Source: Candidatus Gastranaerophilales bacterium (GTDB taxonomy: Bacteria > Cyanobacteriota > Vampirovibrionia > Gastranaerophilales > Gastranaerophilaceae). Taken from it: DNA of 20,530 nt. Positions within the stretch are counted from its first letter, which is position 1; each line of letters begins with the position of its first letter. Under the pieces are notes generated by a model, which saw only the letters and a list, made by a program, of their open reading frames with translations, was not told where the DNA came from and did no database searches. Positions 1-6,865 of this stretch are shown here, piece after piece. The stretch covers positions 1 through 20,530 of the forward strand of contig CAADWU010000152.1 in assembly GCA_900752845.1 (NCBI GenBank), read 5' to 3'. The translations under genes and the position numbers were made by a program.

Positions 1-582
1 AAAACAAATGTACAATATTTCCCTTCTTTTAAGGCGAAGCCTGGTAAGCATTTAATTAACTATCTTTCTAAAAATGAATTTAACTCGGAAAAAATAAAAA
101 TAAGTAAGTTTGAAAATTTATTTTCAGATGCTTTTGCTAATATTACGGATAATAACACTATTATTGATATAGATAAGAATAAAAATTTGATATATTCCCA
201 CTTATGTTTTCCAAATATTAAATATTGCTATAAAATTTATCATAATAGAGAAAATTTTTCGGCACAGTCGATACTAAATGAATGTAGTAAAACTATTGCA
301 ACAGGTGAAGCAGTTTTATTTCAACATATAATAAAAACAGAAGTAGAAAACGGTAATTCTTTAAAACAATTACGAACAAAAATACAAACTCATTTTTCGG
401 AACCTAAAAAATTTTTAAAGACGTTAAATGTCGCAGAACGTATAAAACTTGAATTTCCTAATTCAAAATTAAATAATGAAGAGTTTGAGCGCATGAGAAT
501 GCAAATTGGCAATGAATATTTAAAATCTAATAGTGACAAATCAATGGAAGAAATTATTTCAGGACTAAGATTATTAGTCTAA
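1..582 (+). CDS. Unrecognised protein, 5' end cut off by window
   Basis: The reading frame is open from base 1 to a TAA at 580-582, giving 193 visible residues, so the true start lies upstream of the window. A TTG at 187 is in frame but has no ribosome binding site and is not a convincing start. The visible part is hydrophilic and rich in Lys, Asn, Ile and Glu, without membrane segments, a signal peptide or any motif I recognise. By eye the stretch is more AT-rich than the following housekeeping genes, which could mean an accessory gene, but this was not measured. The C-terminal third looks helical and charged. Function cannot be assigned. Confidence 0.65.
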   Translation, partial: KTNVQYFPSFKAKPGKHLINYLSKNEFNSEKIKISKFENLFSDAFANITDNNTIIDIDKNKNLIYSHLCFPNIKYCYKIYHNRENFSAQSILNECSKTIATGEAVLFQHIIKTEVENGNSLKQLRTKIQTHFSEPKKFLKTLNVAERIKLEFPNSKLNNEEFERMRMQIGNEYLKSNSDKSMEEIISGLRLLV

Positions 583-624
583 TATATTACCTGAATGTAA
601 ATGTTAAAATCTGCAAGCTTTTAA

Positions 625-630
625 TATATT
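625..630 (+). promoter_or_regulatory. Putative -10 element of a leaderless promoter for the CDGSH gene
   Basis: TATATT lies exactly 6 nt upstream of the ATG at 637, which would place transcription initiation on the start codon. No Shine-Dalgarno sequence is present before this ATG. No clear -35 is visible. It is one of five such arrangements in the window. Confidence 0.45.
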
Positions 631-636
631 TTATTT

Positions 637-1320
637 ATGAGCGAAATTTATGTAAAAGTTACACATAATGGCCCTTATCTGGTTTACGGTACTCCTGAAA
701 TTACTGAAAATATTATAGTTACAGATAATCAGGAAGTTTGTATTGAATATTCGGAGGGAAAAGTTTTTGAAATTAAATCTAATCCTACGGCACTATGCAG
801 ATGCGGATATTCTAAAAACGCTCCGTTTTGCGATAATTCACATATAAATTCAGATTTTGACGGTACTGAAAAAGCTGAGTTTAATTCTGTTTTTGATGAT
901 GCTAAAAAATATGAGGGGCCTGAATTTACTTTATACGATAATGAAAATCTGTGTGCTCTTGCACGATTTTGTGATGCTAACGGTACTGTTTGGAACCTGA
1001 TAATGAAAGATGATGATTTCAGTAAATCTGAACTACAAAGAGAAGTGAGTTTGTGCCCATCTGGAAGGCTGATTCTTTTCGACAAAAATGGTAATATGCT
1101 TGAGGAAAATATTCCTCAAAGTATTTCAGCTATAGAAGACAGCGGTTTAAAAATAAGCGGACCTTTATGGCTAAAGGGCAAAATTCGTGTAGAAAGCGAA
1201 TCTGGGAAAAGTTACGAAATCAGAAACCGCCAAACATTATGCAGATGCGGAAAATCAAAAAATAAACCGTTTTGTGATGCAACTCATTGGCATATTAAAT
1301 TTAAAGCCGCCAAAAAATAA
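637..1320 (+). CDS. CDGSH-type iron-sulfur protein with two CDGSH motifs
   Basis: Two CDGSH iron-sulfur motifs flank a central domain in this 227-residue protein. The first has C54, C56, C65 and H69 (CRCGYSKNAPFCDNSH); the second, at the C terminus, has C202, C204, C213 and H217 (CRCGKSKNKPFCDATH). Each supplies the three Cys plus one His that ligate a 2Fe-2S cluster in this family. The middle part (about 97-150) has C106, C112 and C140 in a VSLCPSGRL context, resembling the divergent ferredoxin-like domain often fused to CDGSH motifs. Such proteins are thought to act in electron transfer or redox sensing; the partner is unknown. The ATG has no Shine-Dalgarno and sits 6 nt after a -10-like element. 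A cupin gene follows 19 nt downstream, probably in the same transcript. Confidence 0.85.
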   Translation: MSEIYVKVTHNGPYLVYGTPEITENIIVTDNQEVCIEYSEGKVFEIKSNPTALCRCGYSKNAPFCDNSHINSDFDGTEKAEFNSVFDDAKKYEGPEFTLYDNENLCALARFCDANGTVWNLIMKDDDFSKSELQREVSLCPSGRLILFDKNGNMLEENIPQSISAIEDSGLKISGPLWLKGKIRVESESGKSYEIRNRQTLCRCGKSKNKPFCDATHWHIKFKAAKK

Positions 1321-1339
1321 CACATGAAAGGAGAATATT

Positions 1340-1645
1340 ATGTTTTACAACGTTTTAAAGGCAAAAGATATTGTGAATACCGGCAGTGCTAAATTTGAAC
1401 GTAAAGTTCTTATGGAAAATGACAACAGCAGCCTAAATATTATTGCTATCAAAAAAGATGAGATTATTGATACTCATACATCAATCTGTGATGCTGCAGT
1501 ATATGTTCTTGACGGGGAAATCGAATTGCATTTTGATGCAGAAAAATTTACTGTTGATAAAGGTGAAATCCTGATGTTTAAAAAAGATGCTGAACATAAA
1601 GTTGTAGCATTAAAAGACAGCAAGTTTCTTTTAATTAAAATCTAA
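1340..1645 (+). CDS. Small single-domain cupin protein
   Basis: This 101-residue protein has the size and pattern of a stand-alone cupin beta-barrel. The first cupin motif region (about 44-64) holds H46 and ends in VYVLDGEIELH. The second (about 75-86) is GEILMFKKDAEH, with H86 as the usual metal-binding His. The first motif has only one obvious His where HxH is typical, so metal binding may be reduced. A good Shine-Dalgarno (AAAGGAGAA) precedes the ATG by 5-6 nt. It follows the CDGSH gene by 19 nt and is closed by a strong terminator, so the two likely form a two-gene operon. Small cupins of this kind often bind a metabolite or metal; the ligand cannot be read from sequence. Confidence 0.8.
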   Translation: MFYNVLKAKDIVNTGSAKFERKVLMENDNSSLNIIAIKKDEIIDTHTSICDAAVYVLDGEIELHFDAEKFTVDKGEILMFKKDAEHKVVALKDSKFLLIKI

Positions 1646-1650
1646 CTATA

Positions 1651-1683
1651 AAAAGACCGCCTCTATTTGGCGGTCTTTTTTTT
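1651..1683. terminator. Bidirectional rho-independent terminator between convergent genes
   Basis: The stem AAAAGACCGCC (1651-1661) pairs with GGCGGTCTTTT (1669-1679) around a 7-nt loop. It is flanked by A-runs on one side and T-runs on the other, so it can stop transcription of the cupin operon (+) and of the pilin-cutA operon (-), whose last stop codon begins at 1684 and ends at 1682. Confidence 0.9.
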
Positions 1684-1996
1684 ACATTGTGTTTTCGTTT
1701 ATCCAGTCTAAATAAGGTTTTGAGCCTTCTTTAATGTCAATAGAAATAATTTCAGGAACATCATAACTGTGCAAAGAAAGAATTTTATTTTTAACATCAT
1801 CAAATAATTCTTTTTTAGTTTTAATTACTAACAAAAGTTCTTCATCTTTTACAATTTGATTATTCCAACTGTATATAGATGTAATTTTAGGGATTATATT
1901 TGTACAAGCAGCGAGTTTTTCTTGAACAAGTGAATGTCCTATCAATTCTGCATTTTCTTTGTTGTTTGTAGTACAAAATATTACTATATATTCCAT
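1682..1996 (-). CDS. cutA: CutA family divalent-cation tolerance protein
   Basis: CutA is a small trimeric protein of ferredoxin-like fold, linked in E. coli to copper tolerance, though its general role is unsettled. The 104-residue protein from the ATG at 1996 shows the family pattern: an N-terminal VIFCTT strand, EKLAACTNIIP, SIYSWNNQI, an ELLLVIKTKK strand, the signature HSYDVPEII and a C-terminal YLDWINENT. An in-frame TTG at 2017 would add seven residues overlapping the upstream pilin gene, but the conserved part begins at the ATG. That ATG is 2 nt after the pilin stop and has no clear Shine-Dalgarno, so translation is probably coupled to the pilin gene. Being last in a pilin operon is an unusual place for cutA. 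Confidence 0.9.
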   Translation of the reverse strand: MEYIVIFCTTNNKENAELIGHSLVQEKLAACTNIIPKITSIYSWNNQIVKDEELLLVIKTKKELFDDVKNKILSLHSYDVPEIISIDIKEGSKPYLDWINENTM

Positions 1997-1998
1997 TA

Positions 1999-2697
1999 CT
2001 AGTAATTCATAATCCAATTATTTTCAGATAGTACACCGAAGCAGTTGCTTCCTAATGCTGAAGCTGTACAAGTTGCTGCTGAAAAAGTGATTTCATCTTC
2101 TGTACAAATAGAACCGCCGCCGCTGCCGCCTTCGCATTTAATTTCAGAATTTCTGAAATCTCCGTTTTCATTAATATCAAAAACGAACATATCTCTGCCG
2201 CCGATGTTAGGTTTATCTATTCCGTTTGTATCTATTTGTACTGTCAGATATTTTTCTTTATCACTTATGGTTCTTGATACGCAAATTGCAGCAGAGTTTG
2301 CCAATACATAAGATTTTCCTTCACAAGTAAAAGCACTGGGATCTGTATTGGTAATAGATCTGTAATTTTCGGCAGCAAAACATCCTGCTGCTTTTGCTGC
2401 ACACGTTTTAATGACTTTTAAGTGTTTTGTAATAAGATTTTCAATTCCGTCAACAGCTGTATTATCAGGTAAAACATCAGTGAAAACACTTGTTTTTTTG
2501 AAAGTTGTTTTTCCTTCTTCTGTGGTTAGCATATCAATAGCAGACATAATCTCATTTGCAGATTTTCTAATTTGAACAGCTTGCGCTTTTTTTTGATATT
2601 GGTTCATTAATGTGGGTACCGTTAAAGCTGAAACAACACCAATAATACTTAGTGTTACCAGAACTTCTGTCAATGTAAATGCAAATTTTTTATTCAT
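1999..2697 (-). CDS. Type IV pilin-like protein (prepilin), second of a tandem pair
   Basis: The N terminus is a classic class III prepilin signal: the basic leader MNKKFA, then FTLTEVLVTLSIIGVVSALT with Glu at mature position +5, followed by about 20 hydrophobic residues. The residue before the cleavage site is Ala rather than the usual Gly. The 232-residue product is exported and assembled in a pilus or pseudopilus if the leader is processed by PilD. The body has eight Cys (99, 106, 125, 139, 188, 198, 210, 219), enough for four disulfides, and a DTNGIDKPNIGGRDMF segment (156-171) rich in Asp and Asn that could bind calcium. It ends with GVLSENNWIMNY. A GGSGGG stretch is near 190. The Shine-Dalgarno AAAGGG precedes the ATG, which is 15 nt after the upstream pilin gene. 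Confidence 0.88.
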   Translation of the reverse strand: MNKKFAFTLTEVLVTLSIIGVVSALTVPTLMNQYQKKAQAVQIRKSANEIMSAIDMLTTEEGKTTFKKTSVFTDVLPDNTAVDGIENLITKHLKVIKTCAAKAAGCFAAENYRSITNTDPSAFTCEGKSYVLANSAAICVSRTISDKEKYLTVQIDTNGIDKPNIGGRDMFVFDINENGDFRNSEIKCEGGSGGGSICTEDEITFSAATCTASALGSNCFGVLSENNWIMNY

Positions 2698-2712
2698 TAT
2701 AATCCCTTTCTG

Positions 2713-3402
2713 CTAGTAACTTACTTTCCAATTATCATTAATTATTTTGCCGAAACAGCCTACACCAACATAAGAAGTTTTGCAATTATCGTTAAATAAA
2801 GTTTCCCTATTGCCTGCCGGATCGCCGCTTTTTATGATATCCGGAGTAATATCCTGTTCATCAATGCTGAAATCATCATAAACATATAGAGTAAACATAT
2901 CTCTGCCACCGATATTAGGTTTATCAGGACCGTTTACATCAACGTATACTCTTGCGGGAGTATCACTTGATGGTGGTTCCATGCAAATAGCCGCACCGCT
3001 TGTAAGTAAAACGTTATATCCGTTGTTGCAGCTGAAATTTGTACGTGCAGCACTGTCAATTGACCTGTAACTGTCAGCAAAGCAAGGTTGTGCTGTTGTT
3101 TCGCAATCTTTTGCTATCCTAAAATAATTAAGTAAAAATCTGCCTGCAGTATTTGTTACACTGCGTGAACCGTCAAGAGTACTTAAATTAGATGCATATA
3201 ATTTTTTCTTGTAAGATTCTGTTTGGAACATATCAAGATTTTGTCTGAGTTCACCATATGTCTTTTTTAATATTAATTGTAAAGACTGGGTTTGATAGTG
3301 CGCAATCACGACAGGGATTGTCATAGCAGATATAACTCCGATAATCCCCATAGCTATTACAACTTCAGTTACTGTAAAACCCAAAAAGCATTTATTTTTC
3401 AT
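2713..3402 (-). CDS. Type IV pilin-like protein (prepilin), first of a tandem pair
   Basis: The leader MKNKCFLG is followed by FTVTEVVIAMGIIGVISAMT, with Gly before the cleavage site and Glu at +5, a textbook type IV prepilin signal. The 229-residue protein shares its layout with the downstream gene: PCFADSYRSI near 106-115, DVNGPDKPNIGGRDMF (155-170) and a C-terminal VGCFGKIINDNWKVSY. The mature part has six Cys (100, 107, 125, 140, 207, 216), two fewer than its neighbour, which has an extra Gly/Cys insertion. The two are diverged paralogs from a duplication and may form a mixed fibre or play major and minor pilin roles. A consensus promoter (TTGACA, 17 bp, TATAAT) lies about 30 nt upstream of the start. 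Confidence 0.9.
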   Translation of the reverse strand: MKNKCFLGFTVTEVVIAMGIIGVISAMTIPVVIAHYQTQSLQLILKKTYGELRQNLDMFQTESYKKKLYASNLSTLDGSRSVTNTAGRFLLNYFRIAKDCETTAQPCFADSYRSIDSAARTNFSCNNGYNVLLTSGAAICMEPPSSDTPARVYVDVNGPDKPNIGGRDMFTLYVYDDFSIDEQDITPDIIKSGDPAGNRETLFNDNCKTSYVGVGCFGKIINDNWKVSY

Positions 3403-3438
3403 ATAATTATTCTGCTTCCTAAATTATCTATTTCCCTT

Positions 3439-3467
3439 ATTATAACCTTTTTACACGAGATTGTCAA
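3439..3467 (-). promoter_or_regulatory. Consensus sigma-70-type promoter of the pilin-pilin-cutA operon
   Basis: Read on the minus strand, a perfect TTGACA (3467-3462) and a perfect TATAAT (3444-3439) are separated by 17 bp. Transcription should start near 3432 and leave a leader of about 30 nt before the pilin ATG. It is the only promoter in the window with both hexamers perfect, suggesting strong pilin expression. Confidence 0.85.
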
Positions 3468-3478
3468 TTGCAGTATGA

Positions 3479-3712
3479 CTAAACTTCTATGAATAAGCGT
3501 TGTCCGACAATGTTTTGCTTGCCGTTATAATAGCCTGCAAAATATCCTCCTCTTACAGGTGAATTTTTTGCATAAGTATTTAAGCTGTTACCGTTATAGT
3601 TTACAAACGGGTTGTTGCTGTATGGATTTGATGAGGTACTTCTCACCGGTACTGCAACCTGCGTTGTCTGCGGAACAAACATTTGTGATAATAAACTTAC
3701 TATCCCTGCCAT
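3479..3712 (-). CDS. Small unrecognised protein (77 aa)
   Basis: The 77-residue product starts with a short hydrophobic stretch (MAGIVSLLSQMFVP). A low-complexity body follows, rich in Asn, Ser, Tyr and Gly, including SNPYSNNPFVNYNGNS and RGGYFAGYYNGKQN. The ATG has a plausible Shine-Dalgarno (GAGGG, 10 nt upstream), which supports a real gene. It lies directly upstream of the pilin promoter in the same orientation, 76 nt from the first pilin gene, and may read into that operon. The Tyr/Asn/Gly composition is compatible with a surface or secreted protein, but there is no typical signal peptide and no family I recognise. Confidence 0.5.
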   Translation of the reverse strand: MAGIVSLLSQMFVPQTTQVAVPVRSTSSNPYSNNPFVNYNGNSLNTYAKNSPVRGGYFAGYYNGKQNIVGQRLFIEV

Positions 3713-3842
3713 TTCTACTAAACCCTCACTTATATTTCAAATTTAAGAATAAATTTTTATTTGTCATTATTGTAACATAATAATTGTTAAAAACTTAATT
3801 TTTCTTAATAAAATCATATACATGGATTAGCGGTTTTTGTTA

Positions 3843-3848
3843 TATAAT
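3843..3848 (+). promoter_or_regulatory. Putative -10 element of a leaderless promoter for the PurD-like gene
   Basis: A perfect TATAAT ends 6 nt before the ATG at 3855, predicting transcription starting on the start codon. No Shine-Dalgarno precedes that ATG. The -35 region is not recognisable. Confidence 0.55.
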
Positions 3849-3854
3849 TCTTGT

Positions 3855-5090
3855 ATGGATAAAAAGAAAAAAGTTTTAATTGTTGGGGCTTCTGCAAAAG
3901 AATACGCTCTGGCTAAAAAGTTTATGGAATATGATAATGTTTCTGAAGTTATAGTTGCTCCTGGTAACTCTATGATTAAAGAAATATGTAACTGTGTTGA
4001 TATAAGAGAAGAAAATGTTCAGGAAATTTTAGAGTATGTACTTGAAAATGCTGTTGACTTAACTGTTGCATCTTCAGAAACTGCAATAAAAAATGATATT
4101 TCAGGACTTTTTCAGGCAAATAATCAGCTGATTTTTGCTCCGACAGCTCAAAGTGCAAATTTTGCTATCAGTAAATCAGCAGGCAAAAAGTTTTTATATA
4201 AACTTAGAATTCCTACTCCACGTTTCGGTATATATGATAAGCCGCAGCTTGCTGTTGATTATTTAAAATCTGCAAGCCTTCCTGTAGTTATAAGAACTGA
4301 TGAATCCTTAAGCGGGCGTGACAGATTGGTATGCACTACATTTATCACTGCCAAAACTTTTACAGAGGATTTGTTTTGCAGAGATGAAAAGAAAGTTATT
4401 TTTGAAGATTATGCATACGGACATGAGTTTACTTTTTATGTTGTAACAGATGGTTATCATGCTATACCTTTAACTTCCGTTGCTAATTATAAATTTGTAG
4501 AAGACGGCGATGGCGGAATTTTGACGGATGGTGTCGGTGCTTATGTTCCGGATTATAAAATATCAAAAGATATTGAAGCTTCTGTTATGAAAAATGTTGT
4601 TAATAATGTTCTTCAAGCACTTCAAAAACGCGAAACTCCTTATATGGGCATATTAGGAGTAGATTGTGTTTTAAATGATGATAATAAATTTGTTACTTTG
4701 GAATTCAGACCGTTTTTATCAGACCATGATGCTCAAGCTGTTTTAAATATTGTTGACGAAAATCTTTTAACCCTTTTTGAAGCTTGTGCGGTAGGCTCTT
4801 TTGCTGATGATTATGAAAGTATAAGTATATCAGATAATTCATCTGTTTCCTGTGTGCTTTCAGCAAGACAGTCAGGAAAAGTTATTACCGGACTTGATTT
4901 GGTGGAAAGTGATATTACACATTTTGCTTCAAGGAAAAATGAATATCTGGAATATGAAACTATAGCCGGCAAAACTCTTGTTTTGATAAATACCGCTAAA
5001 ACCCTGTCAAGGGCAAGAAAACATCTTTATGAAGATATTGAAGTTATAAACTTTGACGGAAAAAAATACCGAACTGATATTTGCAATTGA
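3855..5090 (+). CDS. PurD-like ATP-grasp protein with altered metal-binding motif
   Basis: The overall pattern is that of phosphoribosylamine-glycine ligase (PurD, purine synthesis step 2). It has an N-terminal KVLIVGASAKEYAL, VAPGN near 35, an ATP-grasp core, DGDGGILTDGVGAYVPDY (217-234, matching GDGDTGPNTGGMGAYSP) and a C-terminal FDGKKYRTDI. The 411-residue length is close to the usual 420-430. However, the Mg-binding EFNCRFGDPETQ is EFRPFLSDHDAQ (283-294): the ligating Asn is Arg and the RFGDPE core is lost. ADGLAAGKG is TDESLSGRDR, and GPEAPLVxGIxD is SSETAIKNDISG. It may be a fast-evolving PurD or a repurposed paralog. An in-frame TTG at 3837 is rejected because it overlaps the -10 element. 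dnaJ follows after 37 nt. Confidence 0.75.
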   Translation: MDKKKKVLIVGASAKEYALAKKFMEYDNVSEVIVAPGNSMIKEICNCVDIREENVQEILEYVLENAVDLTVASSETAIKNDISGLFQANNQLIFAPTAQSANFAISKSAGKKFLYKLRIPTPRFGIYDKPQLAVDYLKSASLPVVIRTDESLSGRDRLVCTTFITAKTFTEDLFCRDEKKVIFEDYAYGHEFTFYVVTDGYHAIPLTSVANYKFVEDGDGGILTDGVGAYVPDYKISKDIEASVMKNVVNNVLQALQKRETPYMGILGVDCVLNDDNKFVTLEFRPFLSDHDAQAVLNIVDENLLTLFEACAVGSFADDYESISISDNSSVSCVLSARQSGKVITGLDLVESDITHFASRKNEYLEYETIAGKTLVLINTAKTLSRARKHLYEDIEVINFDGKKYRTDICN

Positions 5091-5092
5091 TG

Positions 5093-5121
5093 TTGAAAAA
5101 TTTTTCAAGTTCATTATATAT
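5093..5121 (+). promoter_or_regulatory. Possible promoter for the DnaJ-type gene
   Basis: TTGAAA at 5093-5098 is followed 16-18 bp later by the TATATA repeat around 5115-5122, ending 5-7 nt before the ATG at 5128. No Shine-Dalgarno is visible. The repetitive AT sequence makes the exact -10 ambiguous. It may be a sixth leaderless case. Confidence 0.3.
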
Positions 5122-5127
5122 AAATAT

Positions 5128-6147
5128 ATGAAGAACTATTATTCTATTCTTGGAGTGACACCTGACAGCAGCGATGCAGAGATAAAATCAGCATACCGTA
5201 CTCTTGCACGTAGATATCATCCTGACGTTAATCCTTCCGGTACACAAAGATTTAAAGATATAATAGAAGCCTATGATGTTCTTTCTAATCCGCAAAAAAG
5301 ACATCAATATGATGTAATTAACGGATTTTTTAAATCAGCTCCGGGTAACAAAACCTCTGCTAAACAAGCTCAATCAGAGTATAAAAAACAGTCTGCAAAG
5401 AAAGATGATAACTTGTCTGAAGCGGAAGAAAAGCAGGCGCAAAAGTCAAAAGAAGAATTCTCAAAAAAAATTAATGATATTTTTGAAGAATTTGCAAAGC
5501 CTAAAAAAACAAAACAAACACCCAAAAAAGGTGAAGATATTCACGAAGATATTTCTATAACAATAAAAGAGGCTGTAAACGGTTCTGAACGCATAATTAA
5601 TGTTATGCACACAACCCAATGCCCGCATTGCAAAGGCAGAAAGTTTATAAACGGAAATATATGCAATGTGTGTAAAGGTACAGGTGAAAAATCAGAGCAT
5701 AAAAAGATTACCGTAAAAATTCCTAAAAATGTTAAGAACGGAACTAAATTACGAATTCCTCAAGAGGGAAATATCGGTTTAAACGGCGGTAAAAACGGAG
5801 ATTTGTATTTAAAAATAAAAATAGAACCTAATTCAAGAATGAAATTTGAGGGGCAGGATGTTTATTATAATGTTCCGATAACTCCGTTTGAAGCAGTGCT
5901 CGGCGGTGAAATTTCTATCCCTGCTTTTGAAGGAAATTTAAGTTTAAAAATTCCTTCCAAAACACATTCAGGGCAGAAGTTCAGGCTTGCAGGGCAGGGG
6001 CTGAAGCAAAACAACAAATCAGGCGACATGATTGTTACAGTGCATATTGAAATTCCTTGTAGTTTGTCGGATGATGAAATCAGGCTTTATGAAAAGCTGA
6101 AAAAATTGTCTGCACAAAATATAAGAGAGAATTTGTTAAATGAATAA
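5128..6147 (+). CDS. DnaJ/Hsp40 co-chaperone with a reduced zinc domain
   Basis: This 339-residue Hsp40 should stimulate DnaK ATPase and deliver unfolded clients in the cytoplasm. The J domain spans about 1-68, with HPD at 31-33 and the YDVLSNPQKRHQYD helix. A Lys/Glu/Gln-rich linker (about 75-135) replaces the usual Gly/Phe region. The zinc domain is half size: only CPHCKG (C165, C168) and CNVCKGTG (C179, C182). Their 15-residue spacing matches the third and fourth motifs of E. coli DnaJ, while the first two are absent. The C-terminal substrate-binding region follows with VTVHIEIP. The start at 5128 is chosen because the J domain begins there. The gene overlaps queE by 8 nt. E. coli-type DnaJ is about 375 residues with four zinc motifs, so this is probably a specialised paralog. 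Confidence 0.88.
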   Translation: MKNYYSILGVTPDSSDAEIKSAYRTLARRYHPDVNPSGTQRFKDIIEAYDVLSNPQKRHQYDVINGFFKSAPGNKTSAKQAQSEYKKQSAKKDDNLSEAEEKQAQKSKEEFSKKINDIFEEFAKPKKTKQTPKKGEDIHEDISITIKEAVNGSERIINVMHTTQCPHCKGRKFINGNICNVCKGTGEKSEHKKITVKIPKNVKNGTKLRIPQEGNIGLNGGKNGDLYLKIKIEPNSRMKFEGQDVYYNVPITPFEAVLGGEISIPAFEGNLSLKIPSKTHSGQKFRLAGQGLKQNNKSGDMIVTVHIEIPCSLSDDEIRLYEKLKKLSAQNIRENLLNE

Positions 6148-6808
6148 AGTTAAGATAAAAGAGATTTTTGAATCAATTCAGGGCGAAGGTCCTTATGTCG
6201 GATATAAACAGTTATTTGTACGTTTTTGCAACTGTAATCTAAAATGTAATTACTGTGATACCGAATTTTCTTCCGACAATGATTATGAAGAATATAACCC
6301 TTGCGAGTTGGCAGATAAAGTAAATTCATATAAAACGATACATTCAGTATCCTTAACAGGTGGTGAACCGCTTTTGTCTGCTGAATTTTTAAAAGACTTT
6401 CTGCCGAGAACCGATAAAAAAATATATTTGGAAACTAATGCAACTCTTGCTGAAAAGTTTGAAGAAATTAAGCCTTTTGTTGATATTGTTTCAGCTGATA
6501 TTAAACTTGAAAGTGCAACAGGAATAAAAGGCTCATACAAATTCCATGAAAAATTTTTTGAACAGTGCAAGGGGATAGAAACTTTTGCCAAAATAGTTTT
6601 TAATTCAAAGATTACTGATGAAGAAATTGAGAACTGCTGTAAATTGGGTAAAAAATTTGAAATTGAACTTGTTTTACAACCTGAAATGATTAACGACAAA
6701 ATGTCTGTAAGTTCTGATTTTGCAGCTGATATATTGGATAAATTTCTTGATAAATACGAAAATGTTCGTCTAATTCCTCAGGTACACAAATTTTTAGATG
6801 TAAGGTAA
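6140..6808 (+). CDS. queE: 7-carboxy-7-deazaguanine synthase (QueE), radical SAM
   Basis: QueE converts 6-carboxy-tetrahydropterin to 7-carboxy-7-deazaguanine on the route to preQ0 and queuosine in tRNA. The 222-residue protein opens with IKEIFESIQGEGPYVGYKQ, the substrate-binding N terminus of the family. It has the radical SAM motif CNLKCNYC (C32, C36, C39) and LTGGEPLL, which contacts S-adenosylmethionine. The C terminus RLIPQVHKFLDVR also fits QueE. No QueC, QueD or QueF gene is next to it here. The ATG lies inside the last codons of the dnaJ-type gene (8-nt overlap), so translation is likely coupled. No terminator follows; def has its own promoter. Confidence 0.92.
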   Translation: MNKVKIKEIFESIQGEGPYVGYKQLFVRFCNCNLKCNYCDTEFSSDNDYEEYNPCELADKVNSYKTIHSVSLTGGEPLLSAEFLKDFLPRTDKKIYLETNATLAEKFEEIKPFVDIVSADIKLESATGIKGSYKFHEKFFEQCKGIETFAKIVFNSKITDEEIENCCKLGKKFEIELVLQPEMINDKMSVSSDFAADILDKFLDKYENVRLIPQVHKFLDVR

Positions 6809-6813
6809 TTCAT

Positions 6814-6842
6814 TTGCAAAAGATGCCGATTTAATGTATAAT
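6814..6842 (+). promoter_or_regulatory. Promoter of the def-fmt-aroH operon
   Basis: TTGCAA (6814-6819) and a perfect TATAAT (6837-6842) are 17 bp apart. The predicted start near 6849 gives a leader of about 17 nt that contains the Shine-Dalgarno GTGAGGA before the ATG at 6866. Confidence 0.75.
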
Positions 6843-6865
6843 CAAATCATAGTGAGGATAACGGA

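Noticed and set aside
729..1085. Minus-strand 118-residue open frame
   Set aside because: It is antisense to the CDGSH gene, whose metal-binding motifs are intact.
2045..2311. Plus-strand 88-residue open frame
   Set aside because: It is fully antisense to a clear pilin gene with a prepilin signal and conserved motifs; no ribosome site.
6283..6699. Minus-strand 138-residue open frame
   Set aside because: It is antisense to queE; composition is that of a shadow frame.
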